DNA from: Nitrosococcus wardiae
GTDB taxonomy: Bacteria > Pseudomonadota > Gammaproteobacteria > Nitrosococcales > Nitrosococcaceae
Direction: 5' to 3'
DNA: 64,000 nt
Assembly: GCF_004421105.1 (NCBI RefSeq)
Contig: NZ_CP038033.1
Span: forward strand, 701,659-765,658
Made by a program: the position numbers and the translations under genes. Of this stretch, positions 37,795-46,285 are shown in pieces (positions within the stretch are counted from its first letter, which is position 1; every line of letters starts with the position of its first letter). Below the pieces are notes generated by a model. The model was not told the origin of the DNA, did not search any database, and saw only the letters and a list, made by a program, of their open reading frames with translations.

Positions 37795-38469
37795 TTACTT
37801 CGGAGGATCAATAACAGCACCAAAACTATTATTCACTCGAAACCAGCCACTGAGACTATAACGCAATTTATTAGTCGTCACCACTTCGTGGGGAAATTTC
37901 TCACTTAAAAATAACACCATCTTCCCATACTCAGGCGCTATTTTTTCTAACAGGGTATTATTCTCTATTGAGTAGAGGAGCAATTCACCCCCATCATCAG
38001 GCATCCAGTTGGGATTGAGATAAAGCACGGTAGTAATAATCCGGTTCCTGCTATCACTGAACGCATCTAAATGTCTTTTATAGAAAGCCCCTACTGGATA
38101 GCACGCAAAATGACATTCATAGTCGAATAAACCCAGAAATAAACGCCTATTCAACTCAAGGCGAAGCCTTTCAATCCAAGCTAAATAGGCTTTGGTAGCT
38201 GAATGGCGCTGATCGATCCAGCAGATCTGATCGGTGCGGACAAATTGATTAACGTGATAGTTAAATTCTCTACCTATGCCAGCCCTGTAAAAATCTTGTT
38301 CCTTAGTGGATTTTAAATGGATGAAGAGAGAGTTGGTCAACGGCTCTGGCAATACAGATGATAAAACGATGTAGCCCTGTGTTTCGATCGCAGAAGCGAT
38401 TTGGTTGAATATATCGCTTTCACTTACATCAGTGATTGAAGATAAGGTGTTCAAGCATATCCACTCCAA
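37795..38469 (-). CDS. 2OG-Fe(II) dioxygenase
   Basis: A 224-residue protein with the double-stranded beta-helix iron site: HxD in FYKRHLDAFSD (about 112-122), the distal His in KFPHEVVTT (about 195), and the 2-oxoglutarate-binding Arg in RYSLSGWFRVN. TVLYLNPNWMPDDGGEL is the strand typical of the prolyl-4-hydroxylase/SM-20 branch. It probably hydroxylates a protein or small molecule, substrate unknown. The start is uncertain: the only upstream codon in frame is TTG 38469, with no clear ribosome binding site. Confidence 0.85.
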   Translation of the reverse strand: MEWICLNTLSSITDVSESDIFNQIASAIETQGYIVLSSVLPEPLTNSLFIHLKSTKEQDFYRAGIGREFNYHVNQFVRTDQICWIDQRHSATKAYLAWIERLRLELNRRLFLGLFDYECHFACYPVGAFYKRHLDAFSDSRNRIITTVLYLNPNWMPDDGGELLLYSIENNTLLEKIAPEYGKMVLFLSEKFPHEVVTTNKLRYSLSGWFRVNNSFGAVIDPPK

Positions 38470-38524
38470 GAAATTAAACGGATGCTCATCGTCAAAGGCA
38501 AGGCTTTAGGAGGATATCAGCTTA

Positions 38525-38962
38525 CTATTCCCAGCCCACAGGCCTATACCCCCGCTCTTTTAGGCATTGATTTACAAAATTAATGTACGCCTGGCTAGGT
38601 CTTGAAGCACCAAATAGACTACGCAATAGACCGGCCGCGGCACCGCTAGCAGCCCCAATGGCTGCGCCACTACCGGCAGCACCTACCACTGCACCACCAA
38701 CAGCACCAGAGGCCGCACCCACTCCCGCACCCACCGCCGAACTTTCCACTGTTTCTCCAGCCTTACCTTTTCCAGGTGAGACCCCTGCAGCCTCAGCCAT
38801 GGCGCGACATTCGGCAATATCCTGTTCTGCGACTTCTTGACCAACACTCCTAAAATGAGGGTTAGGATACAAGATTGGCCGTGGTCCTGCACAACCTGTC
38901 GCTGTTAAAATTATGGTAAAGAAGAACAAAAACAAAGCGGTTACTCTTACTGGAGCATTCAT
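38525..38962 (-). CDS. Glycine-zipper lipoprotein
   Basis: A 145-residue protein with a signal peptide ending in the lipobox-like LTATGC (Cys 24), so it is probably lipidated. Residues 75-112 are a glycine zipper (VGAGVGAASGAVGGAVVG and AGSGAAIGAASGAAAG), a helix-packing motif that inserts in membranes. The C-terminus FVNQCLKERGYRPVGWE is common in such outer-membrane lipoproteins. It probably contributes to envelope integrity; the exact role is unknown. It is downstream of, but about 250 bases from, the coiled-coil gene on the same strand. Confidence 0.8.
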   Translation of the reverse strand: MNAPVRVTALFLFFFTIILTATGCAGPRPILYPNPHFRSVGQEVAEQDIAECRAMAEAAGVSPGKGKAGETVESSAVGAGVGAASGAVGGAVVGAAGSGAAIGAASGAAAGLLRSLFGASRPSQAYINFVNQCLKERGYRPVGWE

Positions 38963-39134
38963 GACACCTACCCTTTGGTCAAGATTCGCAATCGAATCTC
39001 AGGCAAAGCTTTGTAGCCATTTAAAATCGGACCTTGGAGGGAGTGCGAGGTTCATCATATAAACAGCTCGCCTATTGGCGGTGGCCTCTGTTTCGGCCAC
39101 AGGAGGGGACTATTTTTTAGGTTAGATGTTAGGA

Positions 39135-39187
39135 TCACCACAAAGACACGAAGAACACGTCTCGTGTTCTTCGTGTCTTTGTGGTGA
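39135..39187. repeat. 25-bp perfect inverted repeat with 3-base loop
   Basis: The left arm 39135-39159 and right arm 39163-39187 are exact reverse complements separated by tct. The arm has the cacaaagacacgaag-type composition found as a dispersed repeat in unrelated bacteria. It lies between two leftward genes, just after the stop of the coiled-coil gene. No T tract follows on the minus strand, so termination is possible but not typical. Confidence 0.85.
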
Positions 39188-39215
39188 AAAATCCATATTA
39201 ATTTAATACAGGGTA

Positions 39216-39818
39216 CTATTTATTGCCAGTTCCTTCTTCAGTTTTAAGCTGGGCCACCATCTGCTGTATTTCTTGGCGAAGTTGCTTCATCTCTTGCAAT
39301 AATTGCTCTGTCTCGGAATTGTGCTCACGCATAGCCGCAATAGTGGATTGAGAAAGTTCTTGAGCTGCCTCACGGACTTTCTCATCTTGCATTGCCCTAC
39401 GACTCGCCTGCTGGAGTCCCGCATCTTTTTGCCGATACTCTCTGATAAGCTGTTTGCGTTTCTCTTCAGCCAATTCCTGATCCTGCATCTGTCCTTCGAT
39501 CTCACGCATGCGCGTCAATGCCGGTGCTGGATCGTTCCCTTGCTCTTTCATTGTCTCGAACAACAACGATTGGTACTCATCTTGCTGCTCCTGCAGTTCA
39601 GGTTTCGCCTCCAGCGCTTCTTGCCGAATCTCATTCAACTGTTGACTCACAGTACGCATCTTCTGTTGCAGCTTATGGAGCTCCTGCATCTGCTCAGAGC
39701 TCAACGATAGGTCTCCCCCTGACTGGGCATGAAGGGGTAAAGCAAGGACGGTCAGCGCAGCAAAGGCAACCAATTGTAGCCAACAAAACAAGCGCAAGAA
39801 TTTCTTAGCAATATCCAT
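39216..39818 (-). CDS. Exported coiled-coil protein
   Basis: A 200-residue protein with a signal peptide (FCWLQLVAFAALTVLALPLHAQ, cleaved after HA) and an almost entirely helical mature part rich in Gln, Glu, Met and Arg with heptad repeats (about 40-190), such as LQQKMRTVSQQLNEIRQ and LLQEMKQLRQEIQQMV. Its build resembles periplasmic chaperone-like or Spy/CpxP-like helical proteins, but no LTxxQ motif is visible. Function unknown. Confidence 0.75.
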   Translation of the reverse strand: MDIAKKFLRLFCWLQLVAFAALTVLALPLHAQSGGDLSLSSEQMQELHKLQQKMRTVSQQLNEIRQEALEAKPELQEQQDEYQSLLFETMKEQGNDPAPALTRMREIEGQMQDQELAEEKRKQLIREYRQKDAGLQQASRRAMQDEKVREAAQELSQSTIAAMREHNSETEQLLQEMKQLRQEIQQMVAQLKTEEGTGNK

Positions 39819-40031
39819 AATCTCTTAACCTTTATCTAGGAAATATGGGATCCGGCGGCTCAGGAAGCTTGTGCATCCCTGCCGCTTAGCTCAAAGTACA
39901 CACCATAACAGGTTGTCTAGGTCAAGTGTCAACCATATGGGTTTATGGGTCAAATCTATCAAGGAATAATAGTCAACCTCCTCTATATTTCGCCCTCAAA
40001 TAAAAACGATCGCCCCACAACAGGCCCTTAC

Positions 40032-41360
40032 ATGAATGTAACGACTTTTGCCGTATTCCTATTCCTCATCACGGCTAACGCCCTCTACGTTGCTGCAGAA
40101 TTCGCCGCTGTAGGGGTACGCCGTAGCCAGATTCAAAAGCTTGCCGAAAATGGCCATTGGCTGGCGAAGGGGCTATTGCCCATCATCGAGGATACAGCCC
40201 GCCTCGATCGCTATATTGCCGCCAGTCAGATTGGAATCACCCTCTCAAGCCTGATTTTAGGTGCCTATGGCCAAGCTACCCTAGGCCAGGATCTGGCACT
40301 CCTGTTTGAATTACTCGGGGACATGGAACCCCTTGCAGCCCAGTCAACGGCAGCAATAGTTGTATTGGTGCTGCTCACTGGGCTGCAAGTCGTATTCGGT
40401 GAACTCGTACCCAAATCACTGGCCCTTCAGTATCCGGTCCAGCTTGCCCTCTACACTTACTTGCCCATGCGCTGGTCACTGAGGCTCTACAGCGGCTTTA
40501 TCGCCTTTCTGAACGGCAGTGGTATCGTGTTGCTACGGGCACTAGGAATTCGACATTCGCGGCACCGGCATGTTCACTCTCCAGAAGAAATTGACATGCT
40601 CATCGCTGAGAGCCGGGAAGTGGGACTGCTCAAGCTACATGAGCAACAGCGTTTGCACCAAGCATTATACTTAAGCCGGCGCACCGCCCGGCAACTGATG
40701 GTGCCCCGCCGGTTCGTCGCTATCGTGGATGCAAAGACCCCCCCTCAACAACTCTTTCAGATTGTGGTTGAATCCCCCTTCTCCAGCCTTCCCGTCTACA
40801 AGGGTTCGTTAGACAACATTATTGGCATGATCCACACTAAGGATGTCACCGCCCATTTTGCCGAGCATAGGGCACTACCTACCGTAGGTGAAGCCATGCG
40901 TCCTGCCATCAGCGTGCTTGACAAGGTAACCGGTGACCGTCTACTTGCCATCATGCGGCAACGACACTCACGCAAACTCATTGTTGTGGATGAATATGGC
41001 ACGATGCAGGGCTTGGTCACTCTCGATGATATGCTCATTGCCCTCACCGGGGGGGTAGCAGAAGAGTCTAAGGAAGAACATGCCCAGCCGGAATACCTTC
41101 CAGATGGGCGAGTTCGATTACCTGGCTTACTCCGGGTAGAGGAAACTGTGCTTTGGACAGGCCTGCCTTGGCACAGCCAAGCCAACACGGTAGCAGGTCA
41201 CATCACCTCGGTGCTGGAGCGAATTCCTGAGCCCGGAGAGCGAGTCATGATTGACGGTCTAGAGGTGGAGATCGAAGAGCTAAATGGCCCAGTTATCCGC
41301 TCTGTTCTGGTCAAAGCTAACCCACCTGCCGAACCTTCTGCGCCAGAGAACGAGGACTAG
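40032..41360 (+). CDS. CNNM/CorC-type transporter-associated protein, copy 1
   Basis: A 442-residue membrane protein of the hemolysin-C-like family. The N-terminal DUF21/CNNM domain (about 1-190) has four helices, with VAAEFAAVGVRRSQI after the first and FGELVPKSLALQYP at the end. Two CBS domains (about 205-330) follow, with VPRRFVAIVD and DEYGTMQGLVTLDDMLIALTGG. The C-terminal CorC_HlyC domain (about 345-430) begins LPDGRVRLPGLLRVEE. Such proteins affect magnesium or cobalt transport. ATG 40032 starts right before helix 1; the frame is open back to 39945. It is followed after three bases by a paralogue. Confidence 0.9.
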   Translation: MNVTTFAVFLFLITANALYVAAEFAAVGVRRSQIQKLAENGHWLAKGLLPIIEDTARLDRYIAASQIGITLSSLILGAYGQATLGQDLALLFELLGDMEPLAAQSTAAIVVLVLLTGLQVVFGELVPKSLALQYPVQLALYTYLPMRWSLRLYSGFIAFLNGSGIVLLRALGIRHSRHRHVHSPEEIDMLIAESREVGLLKLHEQQRLHQALYLSRRTARQLMVPRRFVAIVDAKTPPQQLFQIVVESPFSSLPVYKGSLDNIIGMIHTKDVTAHFAEHRALPTVGEAMRPAISVLDKVTGDRLLAIMRQRHSRKLIVVDEYGTMQGLVTLDDMLIALTGGVAEESKEEHAQPEYLPDGRVRLPGLLRVEETVLWTGLPWHSQANTVAGHITSVLERIPEPGERVMIDGLEVEIEELNGPVIRSVLVKANPPAEPSAPENED

Positions 41361-41363
41361 CTT

Positions 41364-42683
41364 ATGGAGTGGTGGATACCGGTGATGATCATTATCTTGC
41401 TAATTCTCTTGAATGGCATCTTTGTGGCAGCGGAATTTGCCATCATCGGGGTACCTCGGGCGGCCATCGAACGCCGCGCGGTTGCTGGAGAGCCTAGTGC
41501 AGCCCTAGTACAAGCCATCCTCCGGAACCCGCTACAGCAAGACCGCTACATTGCTACCGCCCAACTTGGGATCACCCTCGCCAGCTTAGGGCTAGGCATG
41601 TACGGCGAGCCCATCCTAGCCCATTGGCTTGCTGAAGGATTGGCAGAGCTGGGCACCTCCCGTTGGATTGCCGCCCATACCGTAGCCAGCGTACTGGCCA
41701 TCGGTATCCTGACCTACTTCCATATTGTCCTAGGTGAGATGGTGCCCAAATCCCTTGCCCTGATGCATGCCGAAGGCACCGCACTCTGGATTACCCGCCC
41801 CATGCGCTGGGCCAAGTTCGCCACTTATCCCTTGGTCATCACCCTAAACAGCTTGGGCACTGCCATTCTGCGGGCTATGGGCATTGAACGCCGGCTCACC
41901 AGCGGCCATTACCATACCGCAGAAGAATTGCAGCTGATTGTAGAGGAAAGTGAGGAAAGCGGCGTTCTTAACCCTGAGGCAGGACAGATGCTACGCGAGT
42001 TACTGGAACTCCGGGATCGGACAGCCGAGGAGGTGATGGTACCGCGGGTCCATATCACAGGGATCCCTCTTGGTGCCTCTCCCGAAGAATTAACTGCTAC
42101 CATTACCACTACCCATCACACCCGCTATCCAGTGTTCGAAGGGACCCTAGACCAGATCGTCGGGCTGATCCATATCAAAGATGTGCTGCGCCTGCTTGTC
42201 GCCAACCGCTCCTTACAGCAAGAGGACCTCCGGCCTCTTTCCTTCGTCCCTGAAACTGCCCTTGTGGACACCGTGCTAGCCGCGATGCGCCGGGGCCACA
42301 CCCACATGGTAGTGGTCATCGACGAGTATGGCGGCACCTCGGGGATCGTCTCGATCGAGGATCTCTGCGAAGAAGTGGTGGGTGAAATCGAAGAAGAACC
42401 TGGCACCTCGGTGGCCGCCTTTGTCGATGCTCAAGGTAGCTTGCATGTACCCGGTATCTGGCGTCTGGACGAAGTTGGTGAGCAATTAGGCGTGGAACTC
42501 TCCCATGAGGAAGTGGACACCCTAGGGGGGCTGGTACTTCACTTGCTTGGCCGCGAACCCGCCGTGGGCGATACTGTCATTTACGAGGACATTCATATTA
42601 CTGTGACGGCTTTGGAGGGCCATGGAATAAAATGGTGTGTATTAGCCCCGCCCTATCCCGAGAGGACTCCTGATGATTCCTAA
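41364..42683 (+). CDS. CNNM/CorC-type transporter-associated protein, copy 2
   Basis: A 439-residue paralogue of the preceding gene with the same three-part layout: four-helix DUF21/CNNM domain (VAAEFAIIGVPRAAI, LGEMVPKSLALMHAEG), two CBS domains (VPRVHITGIP, IDEYGGTSGIVSIEDLCEEVVGEI) and a CorC_HlyC C-terminus (HVPGIWRLDEV). GAGGA precedes ATG 41364. Three bases from copy 1 implies co-translation and perhaps a heterodimer, since CNNM proteins dimerise; that is inference. The repeat element begins directly after the stop codon. Confidence 0.92.
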   Translation: MEWWIPVMIIILLILLNGIFVAAEFAIIGVPRAAIERRAVAGEPSAALVQAILRNPLQQDRYIATAQLGITLASLGLGMYGEPILAHWLAEGLAELGTSRWIAAHTVASVLAIGILTYFHIVLGEMVPKSLALMHAEGTALWITRPMRWAKFATYPLVITLNSLGTAILRAMGIERRLTSGHYHTAEELQLIVEESEESGVLNPEAGQMLRELLELRDRTAEEVMVPRVHITGIPLGASPEELTATITTTHHTRYPVFEGTLDQIVGLIHIKDVLRLLVANRSLQQEDLRPLSFVPETALVDTVLAAMRRGHTHMVVVIDEYGGTSGIVSIEDLCEEVVGEIEEEPGTSVAAFVDAQGSLHVPGIWRLDEVGEQLGVELSHEEVDTLGGLVLHLLGREPAVGDTVIYEDIHITVTALEGHGIKWCVLAPPYPERTPDDS

Positions 42684-42685
42684 CT

Positions 42686-42862
42686 GTAGATCCGGTGGAC
42701 TCACGCAGACCGGTGAACGCCCGTCCCAGAAGGGACCGGCTGGACTTGCTTGCCAGGCATAGGAAAGCCTAGTGTGGCAAACCAACGTCGAGCTTCCAGG
42801 GACGGATTGACAGCGTGTTTGGTCACGCCTGTCCCAAGCGCCTAAGATCTCATTTAAACGAG
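42686..42862 (+). repeat. Structured dispersed repeat, copy 2
   Basis: This shares the right-hand part of the 2311-2522 repeat: gaccggtgaacgcccgtccca, the central hairpin region, cgagcttccagggacgg, and the end running cccaagcgcctaagatctcattta. It lacks the left arm, so the long terminal pairing of copy 1 cannot form. The + strand frame ends RWTHADR then TGA 42710-42712, parallel to copy 1. It starts three bases after a stop codon and ends about 40 bases before the next gene, so it may influence both transcripts. Confidence 0.7.
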
Positions 42863-42900
42863 AAATGCTATAACACTTAAATTTGGCTATAAATTGTGGC

Positions 42901-43506
42901 ATGAAGCGCACCGATAATTTACATTTCATCCTTGAAGAAGCCTGGCGGCTCCTGCAAAGAGGATATCAGAATCCTTCATCACGGCTACGCACCCCGGTGC
43001 TTGCTACCTCGGGTCTAGATGGGCAAGCTAACGCTAGAACGGTGGTATTGCGCCGGGTGGAACCTGAAAAAAGAAAACTTTTCATCAATACTGATTGCCG
43101 CTCGCCCAAGTACTGCGAACTTCTCGCTGATCCAAGGGGAACTTTCGTCTTTTTTGATCCGGAGACGAAAACACAACTCCGAATTTATACCGAAATACAA
43201 ATTCATCAGCATAACGAGCTCACGCATCGAGCCTGGCAAGAGCTGCCGGCCAGTGGCCGGAAAATTTATAAAACCGCGGCACCTCCAGGCGAAACAGCGC
43301 CTCAGCCCACCTCAGGTTTCCCAATGCCAGAAAGAACCCATGGATCTGTGGATGAAAGTATTCACACAGGCTACGAAAACTTCGTAGTGCTGGAAGCGAT
43401 AGCAAAGCATTTGGATTGGCTTTATTTCTCCAAGCAGGGGCACCGCCGTGCTGGCTTTACCTGGGACAAGGAGGGCCTGCTGCACGCCTCGTGGCGATAT
43501 CCCTAA
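42901..43506 (+). CDS. Pyridoxamine 5'-phosphate oxidase-like flavoprotein
   Basis: A 201-residue protein with the FMN-binding split-barrel fold. ARTVVLRRVEPEKRKLFINTD matches the first strands of PNPOx-type proteins, DCRSPKYCELLADPRGTFVFFDP the next, and the C-terminus LEAIAKHLDWLYFSKQGHRRAGF resembles the family tail with its Arg. It belongs to the broader family rather than to confirmed PdxH, whose C-terminal R-L-x-P motif is missing. ATG 42901 is preferred over TTG 42883. It converges with lpd, one base between stops. Confidence 0.8.
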   Translation: MKRTDNLHFILEEAWRLLQRGYQNPSSRLRTPVLATSGLDGQANARTVVLRRVEPEKRKLFINTDCRSPKYCELLADPRGTFVFFDPETKTQLRIYTEIQIHQHNELTHRAWQELPASGRKIYKTAAPPGETAPQPTSGFPMPERTHGSVDESIHTGYENFVVLEAIAKHLDWLYFSKQGHRRAGFTWDKEGLLHASWRYP

Positions 43507-43507
43507 C

Positions 43508-44953
43508 TCAAGTCCTTTTCCTTTGCCTCACCACATGGAGAGCACGGTTGTCTACATCCAGGGCCGCTTCGTGTAACGCTTCTGCTAAACTGGGATAGGC
43601 ATGAATAGTCCGTGCCAAATCTTCACTGCTGGCCGCAAATTCCATGGCCAGCACCGCTTCGGCAATCAACTCTGAGGCCCAAGGCCCAATAATGTGGACA
43701 CCCAAGAGCTGATCAGTGTTGGCATCCGCCACCACTTTGACCAAACCCGCCGTGCCATCCATTGCATTCGCGCGGGCAGAGGCTGCAAAGGGGAAGGTCC
43801 CCACCCGGACTTTAATACCCGCATCCCGTAAGGCCTCCTCAGTGCGCCCGGTCCAGGCAATTTCCGGTTCCGTGTAGATCACCCAAGGAATGTTATCCCG
43901 CTTCACTGCCGTTTCCTTGCCCTGGGCTATCGCCTCTGCCACGGCGATTCCTTCCTGGGATCCTTTATGGGCTAGCATGGGACCCCGCACCACATCTCCT
44001 ATGGCATAGACCCCAGGCAAATTAGTGACGCCATATTCATCCACATGGATGAATCCCCTTTCGTCTAACAGCAAACCCGTTTCTAAGGCAAAAAGGTGTT
44101 CCGAATAGGGTTGACGCCCTACGGCCACAATCAGTTTATCTACCTTAAGCTCGTGCTCCTCTTCCCCGCTTTGATAATGCACCGTCACCTGTTTAGAGGT
44201 CACCCGGGTAGAAATAACCCGGGCCCCTAAACGAACCTCTAGCCCTTGCTGTTGGAATCGCTTATGGGCCTCCTGGGAAATGGTCTTGTCCACCATGGGC
44301 AAAAACTCATCCCGGGCCTCAAGCAGAGTCACCTTTGCCCCTAACCGGGACCAAATACTGCCCAGCTCTACCCCAATAACTCCAGCACCGATAATGCCTA
44401 AACGCCGCGGAACCTCCTGGAATGACAAAGCCCCCGTGGAGTCAACGATCCGCTCTCCATCAATGGGGGCGGCTTCCAACTCCATGGGCCGAGAACCGCT
44501 GGCTAGAATGACATTCTTCGCCTCTAATATCTGCGAACCATCAGCTTCATGGGACGTAAACTCCACTCGATTATTTTCCAATAGCCGGCCATGCCCCGGG
44601 AGCCATTTAATCTGATAATCCTCAAAGAGGGTGGCGATATTGGCCGTAAGGCGGTGGACTAAGCGGCTCTTGCGGGCCTGCATTGCTGCAAGGTCTACAC
44701 TGACTTGGGCAACTTGGATGCCATGTTCAGTAAGTTCCGTTTGGGCCCGTTGGTAGAGCTCCGAAGAATCCAACAAGGCCTTGGAGGAAACACAGCCCGC
44801 ATTAAGACAGGTACCACCTAAAGACGGTTTTCCCTCCGGGGAGAGCCACTTGTCGATACAAGCAGTCCGCAGGCCAAGTTGGGCACACCGGATAGCCGCC
44901 ACATAACCTGCCGGCCCGGCACCAATGATTACAACATCGTAGCGTTCAGACAT
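43508..44953 (-). CDS. lpd: Dihydrolipoamide dehydrogenase (E3)
   Basis: A 481-residue FAD enzyme that reoxidises dihydrolipoamide and reduces NAD+. It has the FAD motif VVIIGAGPAGYVAAI, the redox disulfide GGTCLNAGCVSSKA (CxxxxC, about Cys 49 and 54), an NAD motif GIIGAGVIGVELGSIWSRLG, and the C-terminal His-Glu pair in HAYPSLAEALHEA. It is the last gene of sucA-sucB-lpd, 21 bases after sucB, so it is the E3 of the 2-oxoglutarate complex and may also serve other dehydrogenases. Confidence 0.97.
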   Translation of the reverse strand: MSERYDVVIIGAGPAGYVAAIRCAQLGLRTACIDKWLSPEGKPSLGGTCLNAGCVSSKALLDSSELYQRAQTELTEHGIQVAQVSVDLAAMQARKSRLVHRLTANIATLFEDYQIKWLPGHGRLLENNRVEFTSHEADGSQILEAKNVILASGSRPMELEAAPIDGERIVDSTGALSFQEVPRRLGIIGAGVIGVELGSIWSRLGAKVTLLEARDEFLPMVDKTISQEAHKRFQQQGLEVRLGARVISTRVTSKQVTVHYQSGEEEHELKVDKLIVAVGRQPYSEHLFALETGLLLDERGFIHVDEYGVTNLPGVYAIGDVVRGPMLAHKGSQEGIAVAEAIAQGKETAVKRDNIPWVIYTEPEIAWTGRTEEALRDAGIKVRVGTFPFAASARANAMDGTAGLVKVVADANTDQLLGVHIIGPWASELIAEAVLAMEFAASSEDLARTIHAYPSLAEALHEAALDVDNRALHVVRQRKRT

Positions 44954-44974
44954 AAGATAAGCATTCTATACCGA

Positions 44975-46270
44975 TCACACTTCAAGCAATAACCGTACGG
45001 GATCTTCTAGGGCTTCTTTGACTGCCACCAAAAATTGGACTGCCTCCTTACCATCGATAAGGCGGTGATCATAGGAAAGCGCTACATACATCATTGGCCG
45101 AATCTTAACTTCGCCATTTTCCGCCACAGGCCGATCTTCAACCTTATGCATCCCCAGAATGGCGCTCTGGGGCGGATTCAGTATGGGGGTCGATAACAGG
45201 GAACCGAACACCCCACCATTAGTGATGGTAAAAGTTCCCCCGGTCAATTCTTCAATGGTCAACTGGCCATTGCGGGCCCGCTGGGCAAAGTCTGTAATTT
45301 GGGTTTCAATATCGGCAAAATTAAGATGATCCGCATCCCGAAGTACGGGAACCACTAAGCCGCGAGGCGTTGCTACAGCAATACCAATATGATAATACTG
45401 ATAATACAAAATATCGTTGCCATGGATAGTGGCATTAACGATGGGGTAGCGCTTTAAAGCTTCGATACAAGCTTTAATAAAAAAAGACATCAGACCAAGC
45501 CGTACCCTATAACGTTTTTCAAAGACGTCCTGGTAGCGGTGGCGCAGTTTCATCACCTCTTGCATGTTCACTTCATTAAAGGTGGTCAAGGTCGCTGTGG
45601 CCTGCTGGGATTCAAGCATCCGTTCAGCAATCCGTTGCCGTAACCGGCTCATAGCCTCCCGCCGAACACCATAGTCCTCTCCTTTTGGAACCGCCGCAGG
45701 CTTAGCTTCAGGTGGCGGGGCTTGCTCCGGTGCGGTGGGGGCAGCCACCAGCTCTTCTGATTGGAGAAACCGGACCACATCGGTTTTAGTCAAACGGCCA
45801 TCCTTGCCTGTAGCCGGGATTTCCCGCGGATCTAATTGATACTCTCTAATCAAACGGCGAACGGCTGGACTGAGGGGCGGCATTTCCTCCCCTTCTGTCT
45901 CTCTAGGACGGACCGGAGGTGCACCCACTTCCAAGGAAGGGGCCGGGGCCCTAGCTTCAGCCTCTGCTTTTTCTTCGCCGGCAGCTTTAGTATCACCTGC
46001 CGGGGCTTCTGGGGTTTCTTTCTCAGCTACCTCGGCAGGTTCAATGATTCCGAGCACTTCTTCACTGCCTACCGTAGCACCTTTTTCTTTTGTCACCTCC
46101 TGCAAAATCCCATCGCTGGGAGCAGGCACATCTAGCACCACCTTCTCAGTTTCAAGATCCAACAACGTTTCATCCCGCTGTACACGGTCGCCGGGTTTTT
46201 TATGCCAATCCCCGACGATAGCCTCTGTCACCGATTCAGGCAATCTCGGTACCCGCACCTCTATCCCCAT
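44975..46270 (-). CDS. sucB: 2-oxoglutarate dehydrogenase E2 (dihydrolipoyl succinyltransferase)
   Basis: A 431-residue core subunit that transfers the succinyl group to CoA. It has one lipoyl domain with the lipoylated Lys in [13 protein letters not shown] (about 43), an Ala/Pro/Glu-rich linker, a peripheral-subunit-binding domain ([19 protein letters not shown], about 130-165), a second linker and the catalytic domain (about 205-431) with [15 protein letters not shown], which includes the active-site His and Asp. AAGGAG precedes ATG 46270. It is 15 bases downstream of sucA. Confidence 0.97.
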   Translation of the reverse strand: MGIEVRVPRLPESVTEAIVGDWHKKPGDRVQRDETLLDLETEKVVLDVPAPSDGILQEVTKEKGATVGSEEVLGIIEPAEVAEKETPEAPAGDTKAAGEEKAEAEARAPAPSLEVGAPPVRPRETEGEEMPPLSPAVRRLIREYQLDPREIPATGKDGRLTKTDVVRFLQSEELVAAPTAPEQAPPPEAKPAAVPKGEDYGVRREAMSRLRQRIAERMLESQQATATLTTFNEVNMQEVMKLRHRYQDVFEKRYRVRLGLMSFFIKACIEALKRYPIVNATIHGNDILYYQYYHIGIAVATPRGLVVPVLRDADHLNFADIETQITDFAQRARNGQLTIEELTGGTFTITNGGVFGSLLSTPILNPPQSAILGMHKVEDRPVAENGEVKIRPMMYVALSYDHRLIDGKEAVQFLVAVKEALEDPVRLLLEV

Positions 46271-46285
46271 GAATATTTTCTCCTT

